64,000 bases of DNA from Corynebacterium rouxii (GTDB lineage: Bacteria > Actinomycetota > Actinomycetes > Mycobacteriales > Mycobacteriaceae). Below the pieces are notes generated by a model. That model was not told where the DNA came from. It ran no database searches and saw only the letters and a program-made list of their open reading frames with translations. Each line of letters begins with the position of its first letter. Within the stretch, counting starts at the first letter, position 1. The position numbers and the translations under genes are program-made. This document shows positions 9,504 to 18,212 of the stretch, in pieces. Where the stretch lies: the NCBI RefSeq assembly GCF_902702935.1, contig NZ_LR738855.1, positions 2,108,001 to 2,172,000 on the forward strand. The letters run 5' to 3'.

Positions 9504-10427
9504 ATGACGAAAAAACTTACTGCTGCCATCGTAGGCCCTGGCAATATTGGCACCGATTTAATGCTCAAGTTGCTGAAAAATTCCGAGCACGTGGAACCAA
9601 AATTCATGATTGGTGTGGACCCGAACTCAGATGGGTTGCGCCGAGCTGCAGACCATGGTCTTGTCACTTCGGCTGAGGGAGTGGATTGGTTGTTACAGCA
9701 GGATCCACTACCGGACCTAGTTTTCGAGTGCACTTCAGCTACCGCCCATACCGTACATGCTCCGAAGTATGCGCAGGCGGGGATTCGCGCGATTGATCTC
9801 ACCCCTGCTGCTGTAGGCCCGTATTTGTGTCCTTCAATTAATTTGGATGATTTGGTCGCGGTGGACAATGTCAACATGATTACCTGTGGCGGCCAAGCCA
9901 CTACGCCTATTGTGAAGGCCGTTTCGCAGGTAGTTGATGTGGATTACGCGGAGATTGTGTCGTCGATTTCTTCACGTTCGGCGGGTCCCGGCACCCGTGC
10001 CAATATTGACGAGTTCATTGAAACGACGCAGGCTGCCGTCGAAAAGCTTGGTGGGGCGCGTAAGGGCAAGGTCATTTTGATTTTGAACCCCGTGGAGCCG
10101 CCAATGCTCATGAGGAACACGGTGTACTGTGCGCTGCCAGCACAGGCGGGCACAGATCAGGCGCTGCAGGAGGATATTCGGACGTCGATTGAGCGCATGG
10201 TTGCGTCGGTGCAACGCTATGTGCCGGGCTACCACTTGACCGCGGAACCGCAGTTCGACGAGGCCCGGGATGATTGGGGCGGCTGGGCGCGCGTGACCGT
10301 ATTGATCGAGGTCAAAGGTGCCGCTGACTATTTGCCCGAGTTTGCCGGAAACCTAGACATTATTACCTCCGCGGCCGTAGCCACCGCTGATCGCTACGCG
10401 GAAATCTTGGCAAACACTCAAAGCTAA
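9504..10427 (+). CDS. mhpF: Acetaldehyde dehydrogenase (acylating)
   Basis: The 307-residue enzyme converts acetaldehyde, NAD+ and CoA to acetyl-CoA. It shows the Rossmann motif [12 protein letters not shown] near residue 8, the catalytic-Cys segment [13 protein letters not shown] near 130 and the [14 protein letters not shown] block near 165 characteristic of DmpF/MhpF. In the family it forms a channelling complex with the aldolase encoded immediately downstream, which handles the toxic aldehyde. ATG 9504 is preferred over the earlier ATG at 9486 because AGGAG lies just before it and the family starts with this segment. Confidence 0.95.
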   Translation: MTKKLTAAIVGPGNIGTDLMLKLLKNSEHVEPKFMIGVDPNSDGLRRAADHGLVTSAEGVDWLLQQDPLPDLVFECTSATAHTVHAPKYAQAGIRAIDLTPAAVGPYLCPSINLDDLVAVDNVNMITCGGQATTPIVKAVSQVVDVDYAEIVSSISSRSAGPGTRANIDEFIETTQAAVEKLGGARKGKVILILNPVEPPMLMRNTVYCALPAQAGTDQALQEDIRTSIERMVASVQRYVPGYHLTAEPQFDEARDDWGGWARVTVLIEVKGAADYLPEFAGNLDIITSAAVATADRYAEILANTQS

Positions 10428-10440
10428 GGGAACTCACACC

Positions 10441-11454
10441 ATGACCGACAAGAAAATTCGACTCAACGACACCACGCTTCGCGACGGCTCCCACGCCGTG
10501 CGACACCAATACACACCCGAACAGGTACGCGCCGTCGTTCGCGCGCTTGACGACGCCCACGTGGAAATGATCGAAGTCACCCACGGCGATGGCCTCGGTG
10601 GTTCCACCTTCAACTATGGTTTTTCCAAAACAAACGAATTCGACCTCATCGAGGCCGCCGTGGATGAGGCTCGCAACGCAAAAATCGCAGCCCTCCTGCT
10701 GCCCGGTCTGGGTCGTGTGGACGATATAAAAGAAGCACACAAGCGTGGCATTTCCATGCTGCGCGTGGCCACCCACTGCACTGAGGCTGATATTTCCATT
10801 CAGCATTTCCAAGCCGCCCGTGAACTCGGGTTAGAAACCGGCGGGTTCCTCATGCTTTCGCACCGCGCGGCCCCACAAAAACTGGCCGAGCAAGCCCGGA
10901 TCATGGTCGATGCCGGCTGCCAATGCGTATTCGTTGTTGATTCCGCAGGCGCGCTCATCATGGAAGAAGCCAGCGACCGTGTGGCAGCTGTTCTCGATGA
11001 GATCGGCTCCGACGCCCAAGTGGGTTTCCACGGCCACCAGAACATGAGCTTCGGCGTAGCAAACTCCGTTCTTGCAGCTAGGGCTGGTGCACAACAGATC
11101 GACGGCACCCTCTATGGGTTGGGCGCTGGTGCAGGTAACGCACCTATTGAGGTGCTGGCCACCGCCTTTGAGTGTCTGGGGTTCAACATCGGTGAGGTGG
11201 ACGTCGCAGCGCTGCAAAATGCCGCGGAAGATGTGCTACTTCCTATGGTTGATCGTCTCCCTATGATGGATCGAGCGTCGATCATCCAAGGGCAAATGGG
11301 TGTGTACAACTCTTTCTTGTTCCACGCCGAACGCGCCGAGCAACGCTACGGGGTTCCCGCCCACGCCATCCTGCGTGAGGTTGGTCGGCGCGGATACGTG
11401 GGTGGCCAAGAAGACATGATCATCGACGTCGCCGTCGCTTTGAAAAACCAGTAA
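10441..11454 (+). CDS. mhpE: 4-hydroxy-2-oxovalerate aldolase
   Basis: This 337-residue DRE-TIM metallolyase cleaves 4-hydroxy-2-oxovalerate to pyruvate and acetaldehyde. LNDTTLRDGSHAVRHQ near residue 8 carries the Asp/Arg pair of the family, VGFHGHQNMSFGVAN near 195-210 gives the metal-binding His-x-His, and the C-terminal region contains the DmpG-like communication domain that pairs with MhpF. AAGGGA lies 9 bases before the ATG. The gene ends at 11454 and the convergent IclR gene ends at 11455, so there is no room for a conventional terminator between them. Confidence 0.96.
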   Translation: MTDKKIRLNDTTLRDGSHAVRHQYTPEQVRAVVRALDDAHVEMIEVTHGDGLGGSTFNYGFSKTNEFDLIEAAVDEARNAKIAALLLPGLGRVDDIKEAHKRGISMLRVATHCTEADISIQHFQAARELGLETGGFLMLSHRAAPQKLAEQARIMVDAGCQCVFVVDSAGALIMEEASDRVAAVLDEIGSDAQVGFHGHQNMSFGVANSVLAARAGAQQIDGTLYGLGAGAGNAPIEVLATAFECLGFNIGEVDVAALQNAAEDVLLPMVDRLPMMDRASIIQGQMGVYNSFLFHAERAEQRYGVPAHAILREVGRRGYVGGQEDMIIDVAVALKNQ

Positions 11455-12240
11455 CTAACGCACAAAACCCTTCTTTTCTGCTGCGATGTACGCCTTTGTT
11501 GCCGCCTGAGTAATCTTCTTCAAAATGGCAACATGGTCCTCAGGGGTAAACGACCCCACGGGACCAGAGACGGACATCGCAGCAACTGCTTCATTACCCA
11601 GCCCAAACACTGGGGCGGCCACGCAATGAAGCCCCTGCGTGATTTCCTCACGGTCGTACGCAACCCCCTCATCCCTCACGCGCGCAAGAGTGCGCCGGAG
11701 TTCCGTTGGGTCTGTGATCGTCCCCGGTGTCCACCGTGGTAATCCACGCTCAATAGCCTGATCGACCAAGAAGTTATCCCACGCCATCATCGCTTTGCCC
11801 ACACCGGTACAAAAACCAGGCACGCGCCCACCAATCCGCGAAGGGGCATTCACGCCACGCACCGAGAACAACTTATTGGCGTAGACCACATCTGTGCCTT
11901 CCATGTACGCAAGATGCACCGTTGCGCGCGTGCGCTCAAACAATGCAGCCAGAAACGGTGTGAGAACTTCCGACACATGCTCCCCGCGTTTCGACGCCGC
12001 CTCGGACGTCAACTCGAAAAATAACGGCCCCAATCGGTACACATCGCCACCGCGCTGCACTGCACCATTGCTCACCAACGTGGCCAACAGGCGATGCGCG
12101 GTGGACTTAGAAAGGTTGGCCCGGCGCGCTAGCTCAGAAACACCCACACCCGCGGTATCTTCCGGATTAAAGCACCGAATCAGGCTAAACGCCTTATCCA
12201 CTGCGCTACGGGTATCGGATGTTGCCGAACTCTGAGTCAT
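11455..12240 (-). CDS. IclR-family transcriptional regulator of the aromatic cluster
   Basis: The product of about 261 residues has an N-terminal winged helix (SELARRANLSKSTAHRLLATL near residues 35-55) and a C-terminal GAF-like effector domain, the IclR layout. E. coli MhpR, the regulator of the mhp genes, is also of this family. ATG 12240 is preferred over 12258 because AAGGA is well spaced before it. The gene lies between mhpE and mhpC and is divergent from mhpC, with a palindromic site between them at 12287-12303. It is the obvious candidate to bind the five GTTCC-N7-GGAAC-like sites; whether it activates or represses, and which inducer it senses, cannot be read from sequence. Confidence 0.9.
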   Translation of the reverse strand: MTQSSATSDTRSAVDKAFSLIRCFNPEDTAGVGVSELARRANLSKSTAHRLLATLVSNGAVQRGGDVYRLGPLFFELTSEAASKRGEHVSEVLTPFLAALFERTRATVHLAYMEGTDVVYANKLFSVRGVNAPSRIGGRVPGFCTGVGKAMMAWDNFLVDQAIERGLPRWTPGTITDPTELRRTLARVRDEGVAYDREEITQGLHCVAAPVFGLGNEAVAAMSVSGPVGSFTPEDHVAILKKITQAATKAYIAAEKKGFVR

Positions 12241-12286
12241 GATGTGGGTCCTTCTCATTGCCTTATTTCCCCTGTTTGTTCACATC

Positions 12287-12303
12287 GTACCGCCTAGCGG
12301 AAC
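12287..12303. promoter_or_regulatory. Putative IclR operator between regulator and mhpC
   Basis: GTACCGCCTAGCGGAAC has the same 5-7-5 layout with one mismatch in the left arm. It lies between the divergent iclR and mhpC genes, 41 bases before mhpC, where it could control both. Confidence 0.6.
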
Positions 12304-12343
12304 ATCCTCTACCCCTTTTTGAGGCATTTATTAGGGTGGGGCC

Positions 12344-13198
12344 ATGTCGAATACTCAGATACCTACATACACAACCGATTCGTTTTTTGGTCTAGAAGAT
12401 AAATGGCTTGAAACCGCCCCCGGTGAGCTCACCCACTACCATGAGCTAGGCGAGGGAACCCCCATCCTGTTCCTCCACGGCTCCGGCACCGGAGTTACCG
12501 CCGCCGCCAACTGGTGGCTCAACCTCCCCGAGATTTCTCAAGCCGGACGCTGCATCGCCATCGATTCCATCGGCTACGGCCAGACCGTTGTAGCCGAAGA
12601 CACCCAATACGGAATTAAAGAATGGGTCCGCCACGCAGTGCGCGTCCTCGATGCACTCGGCATTGAAAAAACATGGATTGTGGGCAACTCTTTAGGAGGC
12701 TGGCTCGCGTTCCAATTCGCCATCGACTACCCAGAACGCCTCCTCGGAATTATCTCCATGGGAACCGGCGGAGCAAAACTTACCGGCGCGCTCAAAGGAC
12801 ACTCCAACCCCACGCTAACTCCAGAAGGCATCCGCGACACCCTTGAACTTTTCGTCGTAGACAAGAGCCTCATCACCGACGAACTTGTGGAACTGCGTTA
12901 CCAATCCGCGCTCAACGACACCGCCTCCGACCGTCTCGGCGAAGTCGTAGCAGCTCGCGACCGCGACCGCACCGAGCTCCCCCTCGACTTCGACGTCCTA
13001 GCAAAACTCGACATTCCCGTACTGCTCATCCACGGTACTAATGACGTAGTCATCCCCGTTTCACGCACCTGGGACATCCTCAATGTAGTACCCAACGCTG
13101 ATGCCCACATCTTTAGTCAGTGCGGACACTGGTCCCAGGTGGAGCGCGCCGAAGAATTCAACAAGGTCATCATGCAGTGGTTGAGTACTCGAATCTAA
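12344..13198 (+). CDS. mhpC: 2-hydroxy-6-oxonona-2,4-dienedioate hydrolase
   Basis: This 284-residue alpha/beta hydrolase would split the ring-cleavage product of MhpB into 2-hydroxypenta-2,4-dienoate and succinate (or fumarate from cinnamate). It has the oxyanion motif LFLHGSG near residue 44, the nucleophile elbow VGNSLGGW near 115, the acid in HGTNDVVIP near 230 and the catalytic His in CGHWSQVE near 260. The length is close to E. coli MhpC. The assignment rests on these motifs plus the pathway context, since related meta-cleavage hydrolases look alike. It is divergent from the regulator and separated from the mhpDFE operon. Confidence 0.9.
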   Translation: MSNTQIPTYTTDSFFGLEDKWLETAPGELTHYHELGEGTPILFLHGSGTGVTAAANWWLNLPEISQAGRCIAIDSIGYGQTVVAEDTQYGIKEWVRHAVRVLDALGIEKTWIVGNSLGGWLAFQFAIDYPERLLGIISMGTGGAKLTGALKGHSNPTLTPEGIRDTLELFVVDKSLITDELVELRYQSALNDTASDRLGEVVAARDRDRTELPLDFDVLAKLDIPVLLIHGTNDVVIPVSRTWDILNVVPNADAHIFSQCGHWSQVERAEEFNKVIMQWLSTRI

Positions 13199-13216
13199 TC
13201 CTCACCAAACCGCACA

Positions 13217-13308
13217 GTGAGTAGTTCGTGCCAAAACTTTTTCACCTCTTGATCATTTCCGCAGGTCGGAAATATAAGAAACGGTGAAAGTTGGCACGAA
13301 CTACTCAC
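13217..13308. repeat. Long imperfect inverted repeat after mhpC
   Basis: GTGAGTAGTTCGTGCCAA at 13217 and its complement TTGGCACGAACTACTCAC ending at 13308 form the outer arms. The match continues inward to about 13246 and 13283 with small differences. The enclosed spacer is about 36 bases. It may act as a terminator between convergent units or be a small non-autonomous repeat. Confidence 0.6.
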
Positions 13309-13309
13309 G

Positions 13310-13547
13310 TCTGCGCATGCGCGGCAGCGTATGCGCTACCACCACACCAACCAACAAGCTTGCAGCAACAGTTCCTTAAGGAATTCGCGTGCCCGTGGCA
13401 ATAGAGCACACCCATACAGGCGATGAGACTGGAGTTGTTCCGAGCCCCGCCAACGTGACAATCACCGTACCGAGCATCAAGATAACGATCCCACAGCACG
13501 CAACCCCCAAGCGGCGCCATACATCATGACGCCCTGGGGATTGAGAA
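13310..13547 (-). pseudogene. Possible remnant of a YczE/YitT-like membrane protein gene
   Basis: Minus-strand peptides include RLGVACCGIVILMLGTVIV followed by AGLGTTPVSSPVWVCSIATGT, which resembles the first membrane hairpin and GLGTSPxSS motif of YczE/YitT-family proteins. A stop follows shortly after and only two membrane segments remain. It sits directly downstream of the truncated transporter gene. Recognition rests on a short motif, so this is tentative. Confidence 0.35.
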
Positions 13548-14433
13548 TTAGGCTTTAACGATAACAGTCTCAGTGAAACGCTCATCATGAGATTCACGAT
13601 GCGAAGTCTCTTTAGACAGGTATATCGCCAGTGTTGAAACTACAAACAGGAAAGTTACATACAAAGCAACATTAGTGAGTCCATGCTCTGGCGAGATCAA
13701 ACGGCTTGCTACCAATGGTGCGGTGCCCGCACCTAAAATAGACGCAACTTGGAAAGTAATTCCCGTACCTGTGTATCTGTGCGCAGCATCGAATTTCTCC
13801 GAAAGAAAGGCACCAATAGGCCCATATTGTGCCGGCTGAACAATACACACGAGAGCTATAAGTGCAATCCAAATACTCCAGCCCGAACCGTGATCAATCA
13901 TGCGTACTACCAGCCAGAACCCTAGAACCGATATTAGACCACCAGTGATCATCACTCGACGCCGACCGAATAGATCAGATAGGTATGCAAGAAATGGCAT
14001 AACAAAGATAGCTATGAGTGAGCCAATTGTAATCATCATTAGACCATCAGCACGTGTTATTGGCTGGGTTGTATTGGCCGTGCGCTCCACAATATAAGGC
14101 ACCATATAAGATGCCTGCAATCCTTGAATAAACAAACCCGCAGCTCCGGCTAAAGCACCCAAAACCAATTCCTTTGGTGAGTCCTTCAACATCTTGATCA
14201 ATGGGATGCCAGTATGCACATCTCCACGCGCGCGAGCTGCTTCGAATTCCGGAGACTCGGTTAATCCGGCACGTAGATAAAGGCCCAACACAACAATTCC
14301 TGCAGACAATAAGAACGGTACTCGCCAACCCCAATCGCTAACGAAGTAGTGCGAAGGATCGTTAAAATTCTCCCCAGAAATATCGGACATCAATTAACTC
14401 ATTGATATCTATGGATTCAGTTACACCATTCAT
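13548..14433 (-). pseudogene. MHS-type MFS transporter with large N-terminal deletion
   Basis: The open frame 13548-14393 encodes about 280 residues that match the C-terminal half of metabolite:H+ symporter (ShiA/ProP-like) MFS proteins. It begins at the DWGWRVPFLLS motif that normally follows the sixth membrane segment, then shows the central loop and DLFGRRRVMITG in the second half. An MNGVTESIDINELID start at 14433 lies just upstream in another frame, so roughly 150-200 codons have been lost at about 14395. The product cannot be a complete transporter. Its position between mhpC and the hca-like operon, with operators upstream, suggests it once imported the aromatic acid. Confidence 0.8.
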
Positions 14434-14525
14434 GACAGTGGCTCAGCTCCCCTTATAAGAAAATGTGTGTTAGGTAACAAATGTGCTTCATAACCTAAAA
14501 CGCAATCCCTCACTAGCCCACGCCC

Positions 14526-14542
14526 GTTCTGCCTGACGGAAC
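14526..14542. promoter_or_regulatory. Putative IclR operator, first of a tandem pair
   Basis: GTTCTGCCTGACGGAAC has the shared 5-7-5 structure with one left-arm mismatch. Its centre is exactly 30 bp from the centre of the next site, about three helical turns. Confidence 0.6.
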
Positions 14543-14555
14543 ACCATGCGTTTTC

Positions 14556-14572
14556 GTTCCAATTAGCGGAAC
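14556..14572. promoter_or_regulatory. Putative IclR operator, second of a tandem pair
   Basis: GTTCCAATTAGCGGAAC has perfect GTTCC/GGAAC arms around 7 bases. Together with the site at 14526 it would place two dimers on the same helix face upstream of hcaE. Confidence 0.65.
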
Positions 14573-14694
14573 ACCACTGGGCACGCACTCGAAAAACATG
14601 ACACAGTTCACATCACACGGCGATCGCGAATATGGATCATAGGCATCACCGTTTTCCCGCAAATACTCACGGATAACTCGAAGGAGCTGCAACG

Positions 14695-16035
14695 ATGTGC
14701 GATCACACTTCAGCGGATTCTCCGCTTCAACAGCAAACAATCGTCCGCCCCGACAACCTTGACCACACTATCGACGTCAGTGGCATGGTTGATCCGGACA
14801 ATGGCTACGTGGATCGTCGCATTTTTAGCTCCAAGGCGGTTTATGACCAAAAGATGCGTCGGATTTTTGCCCGTAGTTGGTTATTTATCGGTCACGAGGA
14901 TCAGTTTAGAAAGCCTGGCGATTTCTTTCAGACATACATGGGTGAAGATCCCGTGATTGCTTCTATGAACAAGAAGCGTGAAATCCGTGTTTTGCTCAAC
15001 AATTGTCGCCACCGTGGTGCGCGCGTGTGCCGTGCGGATGAGGGATCAACGAAGAACTTTACGTGCACGTATCACGGTTGGTCTTATGACCTCGACGGAA
15101 AACTTGTGAGCCTGCCCGGCAAGCAGCATTATCCCGAGGATTTTAAGCAGGAAGACTGGGGTTTGGTCACTGCTCCTCGGGTGGAAAAGTACAAGGGTTT
15201 GATCTTTGCTAACTGGGATAAGGATGCAGAACCGTTGGAAGACTGCTTGGGTGATATGAAGTGGTACATCGATGCGTTTATGGATCGTGATCCCGAAGGG
15301 ACGTGTGTTGTCGGCGGGGTAACCAAGTGGGTTCTTGATGGTAACTGGAAGCTGGCTGCGGAGCAGTTTGCTACTGATTGGTACCACGTGAATATGTCTC
15401 ATGCTTCCGCACTGATGGTGATGAGTCCTACGGGCAAGGGGCCAAAGAAGGAGATTGCAGAGCGTACTGGGCGCCAGTACACCGACCGCTACGGCAATGG
15501 TGCTGGCTTCCCTGTTCATCCTAAGAATCGTTTTGATGCCCAGCCGGTGCATGAGTACTACGACTATGACTTCTTGCGGGATCGTTTGTCGCCTGAGCAG
15601 GTTATGGGCCCGCTAACCAATGGTCACGCTACGATTTTTCCTAATTTCTCTTATCTTCCGGTCAATGGTTCGATCCGTGTGTGGCATCCGAAGGGGCCGA
15701 ACAAGATGGAGGTCTGGTCGTGGACTGTGTTGGATAAGTCCATGCCAGATGAGGTGAAAAAGGCGCAGCGTCTTTATAATCTGCGCACCTTTGGTCCGTC
15801 AGGAATTTTTGAGCAGGACGACGGAGAGAACTGGTCTGAGTGTCAAGCGAATGCCCATGCGTTCATGGTGGGTAACACTGCGTTGAATTACCAAATGGGG
15901 ATTGGCACTGAGGGGGAGCATGAGGGGTTCCCTGGCACTACTTCGGAGTTGTATTCCGATGCGGCTGGTCGTGGTTTGTATCGCCGCTGGCAAGAGCTTA
16001 TGTCGACGCCCGCGTGGCACGAGACGACTGATTAA
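14695..16035 (+). CDS. hcaE: Aromatic-ring-hydroxylating dioxygenase, large (alpha) subunit
   Basis: The 446-residue protein is a Rieske non-heme iron oxygenase alpha subunit. The Rieske centre is visible as CRHRGARVC...CTYHGW near residues 104-128, and the mononuclear iron site as FATDWYHVNMSHAS near 225-238 (Asp and two His). Length and order of genes match HcaE of 3-phenylpropionate/cinnamate dioxygenase, which forms cis-2,3-dihydrodiols on the ring. Substrate choice is inferred from the dedicated mhpB-F genes nearby. A related benzoate- or biphenyl-type substrate cannot be excluded from sequence. AAGGAG lies 8 bases before the start. It is the first gene of an eight-gene operon. Confidence 0.9.
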   Translation: MCDHTSADSPLQQQTIVRPDNLDHTIDVSGMVDPDNGYVDRRIFSSKAVYDQKMRRIFARSWLFIGHEDQFRKPGDFFQTYMGEDPVIASMNKKREIRVLLNNCRHRGARVCRADEGSTKNFTCTYHGWSYDLDGKLVSLPGKQHYPEDFKQEDWGLVTAPRVEKYKGLIFANWDKDAEPLEDCLGDMKWYIDAFMDRDPEGTCVVGGVTKWVLDGNWKLAAEQFATDWYHVNMSHASALMVMSPTGKGPKKEIAERTGRQYTDRYGNGAGFPVHPKNRFDAQPVHEYYDYDFLRDRLSPEQVMGPLTNGHATIFPNFSYLPVNGSIRVWHPKGPNKMEVWSWTVLDKSMPDEVKKAQRLYNLRTFGPSGIFEQDDGENWSECQANAHAFMVGNTALNYQMGIGTEGEHEGFPGTTSELYSDAAGRGLYRRWQELMSTPAWHETTD

Positions 16036-16067
16036 TTTTCCCGCACTGTTTTTGAGGAGTTTGCATT

Positions 16068-16412
16068 ATGTCTGAGGCTATCAAGGTTGCCAACGTTGAC
16101 GATATTGAGATGGAAGAGGCCATTGTGGTCGATCCATCAGATTCTGGTCACCCTGTTGCTATTGCGGTGTTCCATACCGAAGATGATGAGTTTTACGCGC
16201 TTGACGACGTCTGCACCCACGAGGTTGCGTCGCTTGCCGATGGTTGGATCGAGGGTTCTCAGGTGGAGTGCCCTATGCACGCAGGGAAGTTCTGTTTGAA
16301 GACGGGCAAGGTGCTGTGCATGCCCGCTACGCAAGATACCCATACACACAAGGTGGAGGTTCGCGATAGCGAAGTGTGGCTCTACCCAGGTGTCTCGGCA
16401 GCTGGCGAATAG
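16068..16412 (+). CDS. hcaC: Rieske ferredoxin of the dioxygenase
   Basis: The 114-residue protein has a single Rieske [2Fe-2S] site, CTHEVASL...CPMHAGKF at about residues 45-70. Length and position match HcaC. It would pass electrons from the reductase encoded next to the oxygenase. A GAGGAG ribosome-binding site precedes the ATG and the gene is 32 bases from hcaE. Confidence 0.93.
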   Translation: MSEAIKVANVDDIEMEEAIVVDPSDSGHPVAIAVFHTEDDEFYALDDVCTHEVASLADGWIEGSQVECPMHAGKFCLKTGKVLCMPATQDTHTHKVEVRDSEVWLYPGVSAAGE

Positions 16413-16424
16413 GAGGAGAACACC

Positions 16425-17633
16425 ATGAGTAACGTAACGATTGTTGGTGGTGGAATCGGTGGCTTTACTTTGGCCTCGGAGCTACGCAAACGTGGTTGGG
16501 ACCAAGACATTGTGATTATTGATCCGGCAGGTCTTCCGTATGATCGTCCGCCACTTTCTAAAGAAGCATTGGTGGGCACGAAGTCGCCGGAGGATCTTCT
16601 TCTTGCTCCTGAGCAGTGGTACAAGGACAACAACATTACGGTGATCACGGGCGAGGTCACACGTGTCGACGCCGACCAGAAGAAGCTGATTTTGAGCAAT
16701 GGTGGCGTGACTGATTACGACAAGCTGGTTCTTGCCACTGGTGGGCATGCCCGGCGTGGCGATACGCCAGGTTTTGATGATGACGACATCATTGTGTTGC
16801 GCACAACTGAAGATGCTCTTGCGCTTCGTGAGCAGCTTGTCGATGGTGCCACGGTGGGTATCATCGGCGCTGGTCTTATCGGGGCCGAGGTGGCGAGCTC
16901 TGCACGATCCTTGGGCGCAAACGTGGTGTTGATTGATCCGGCTCCTATCTCGTTGATCCCCGCTGTGGGTTTTGAACTGGCGGAGCGCCTCCACGGGCTG
17001 CATGAAGATCATGGCGTGCAATTTGTTAATGGGATGACCACAGGTGTGGAAAAACATGGTGAGCGCTTCCATGTTTCGGTTGATGGTTTTGACACAGTGT
17101 GTGTGGATGCCTTGCTGCTGTGTATCGGATTGGTCCCTGACGAGTCCTTGGCTGATTCTGCAGAGCTGGAATGTGATGGTGGTGTGCTGGTGGATCACGA
17201 TCAGCGTACTGATAATCCGGATATTTGGGCGATTGGTGATTGCGCCCGTCATAAGAATCCGGATGGGACGTTGGATCGCAGGCATGAGCATTGGGATTCT
17301 GCGATGCAGGATGCCCAGGCTGCGGCTGCCAGCATCATGGGCGATGCCCGCCCACAGCGTACTACCTCATGGTTTTGGACTGACCGCTACGGTCACCACG
17401 TAGAAGGCGTGGGTTCTATGACGGACTTGGGTACGTCGGTGGTACGCCCCGATGCTGAGGGAAGGCCGGCGGTGGTGTTCCGTGTGGCGGACGATGGCAC
17501 GCTTCGAGGTGCTGCGTCTATTGACGATTCGATGGCAGTTCGTGCTGCTCGTCGCATTATCGATCGCGGCATTGTTGTAGATCCGGCCCAGTTGGCAGAC
17601 ACATCTATCCCCGTAAAGAAGCTGGCGAGGTAA
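16425..17633 (+). CDS. hcaD: Ferredoxin--NAD+ reductase of the dioxygenase
   Basis: The 402-residue flavoprotein has an N-terminal FAD motif IVGGGIGGFTLASELR, a second dinucleotide motif GIIGAGLIGAEVASSARSLG near residue 145 for NAD(P)H, and the WAIGDCARHKN block near 270 that contacts FAD. Size and fold match HcaD/BphA4-type reductases that feed Rieske ferredoxins. TAGGAGGAG directly precedes the ATG, overlapping the end of the ferredoxin gene. Confidence 0.93.
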   Translation: MSNVTIVGGGIGGFTLASELRKRGWDQDIVIIDPAGLPYDRPPLSKEALVGTKSPEDLLLAPEQWYKDNNITVITGEVTRVDADQKKLILSNGGVTDYDKLVLATGGHARRGDTPGFDDDDIIVLRTTEDALALREQLVDGATVGIIGAGLIGAEVASSARSLGANVVLIDPAPISLIPAVGFELAERLHGLHEDHGVQFVNGMTTGVEKHGERFHVSVDGFDTVCVDALLLCIGLVPDESLADSAELECDGGVLVDHDQRTDNPDIWAIGDCARHKNPDGTLDRRHEHWDSAMQDAQAAAASIMGDARPQRTTSWFWTDRYGHHVEGVGSMTDLGTSVVRPDAEGRPAVVFRVADDGTLRGAASIDDSMAVRAARRIIDRGIVVDPAQLADTSIPVKKLAR

Positions 17634-17638
17634 CAAAA

Positions 17639-18199
17639 ATGACTGACTATTTGCGACGCGAAGACATCGAGCTCCACGACCGCGTTGATGCCCAACTATA
17701 TTACGAGTTGTCCTCTTTCTATTTCGAGGAAGCCGACCTTTTAGACGAAGGGCGCTACGTCGATTGGCTGGATCTGTTTGACGATGATCTGTTCTACTGG
17801 GCTCCTACGCGCACCAATCGTTTGCGCAGGCAGCAGGCGTTGTCAATCTCTGAGCCAGGCGGCCTTGCTTTTTACGACGAAACCCGAGAGTCCCTTGCGT
17901 GGCGCATTCGCCGTTTTGATTCCGGTATGGCGTGGGCGGAGGATCCGCCGTCACGTACTCGCCATCTGATTACTAATCTTCGGGCACGTCATGCCACTGA
18001 TACTGAGGGCAACAAGTTTATTGAGGCTCGCACCAACTTCTATGTATGGCGGACTCGCTTAGAGCGGGAACAAGACACATATGTAGGTACGCGTACTGAC
18101 CTGCTACGGGTGAGCGATCAGGGGCTCAAGGTGTGCGATCGTCACATTCTTCTCGATATCAACGTGCTGGCATCTAAGAACATCTCCACGTTCTTCTAA
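17639..18199 (+). CDS. hcaF: Aromatic-ring-hydroxylating dioxygenase, small (beta) subunit
   Basis: The 186-residue protein belongs to the NTF2-like beta-subunit family (YYELSSFYFEEADLLDEGRYVDWLDLF near residues 20-50 is typical). It completes an alpha3beta3-type oxygenase with the product of the first gene. In E. coli the order is hcaE-F-C-B-D; here the beta subunit gene follows the reductase, so the operon has been reordered. Confidence 0.92.
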   Translation: MTDYLRREDIELHDRVDAQLYYELSSFYFEEADLLDEGRYVDWLDLFDDDLFYWAPTRTNRLRRQQALSISEPGGLAFYDETRESLAWRIRRFDSGMAWAEDPPSRTRHLITNLRARHATDTEGNKFIEARTNFYVWRTRLEREQDTYVGTRTDLLRVSDQGLKVCDRHILLDINVLASKNISTFF

Positions 18200-18212
18200 G
18201 AAGGGACTTCTC

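Larger units (their letters stand above)
14434..14694. other. Divergent promoter region of the hca-like operon
   Basis: About 260 non-coding bases separate the broken transporter and hcaE. They contain two palindromic operator sites (14526-14542 and 14556-14572) and the ribosome-binding site AAGGAG before hcaE. Promoters for both directions are expected, but no clear -35/-10 pair is asserted. Confidence 0.6.
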
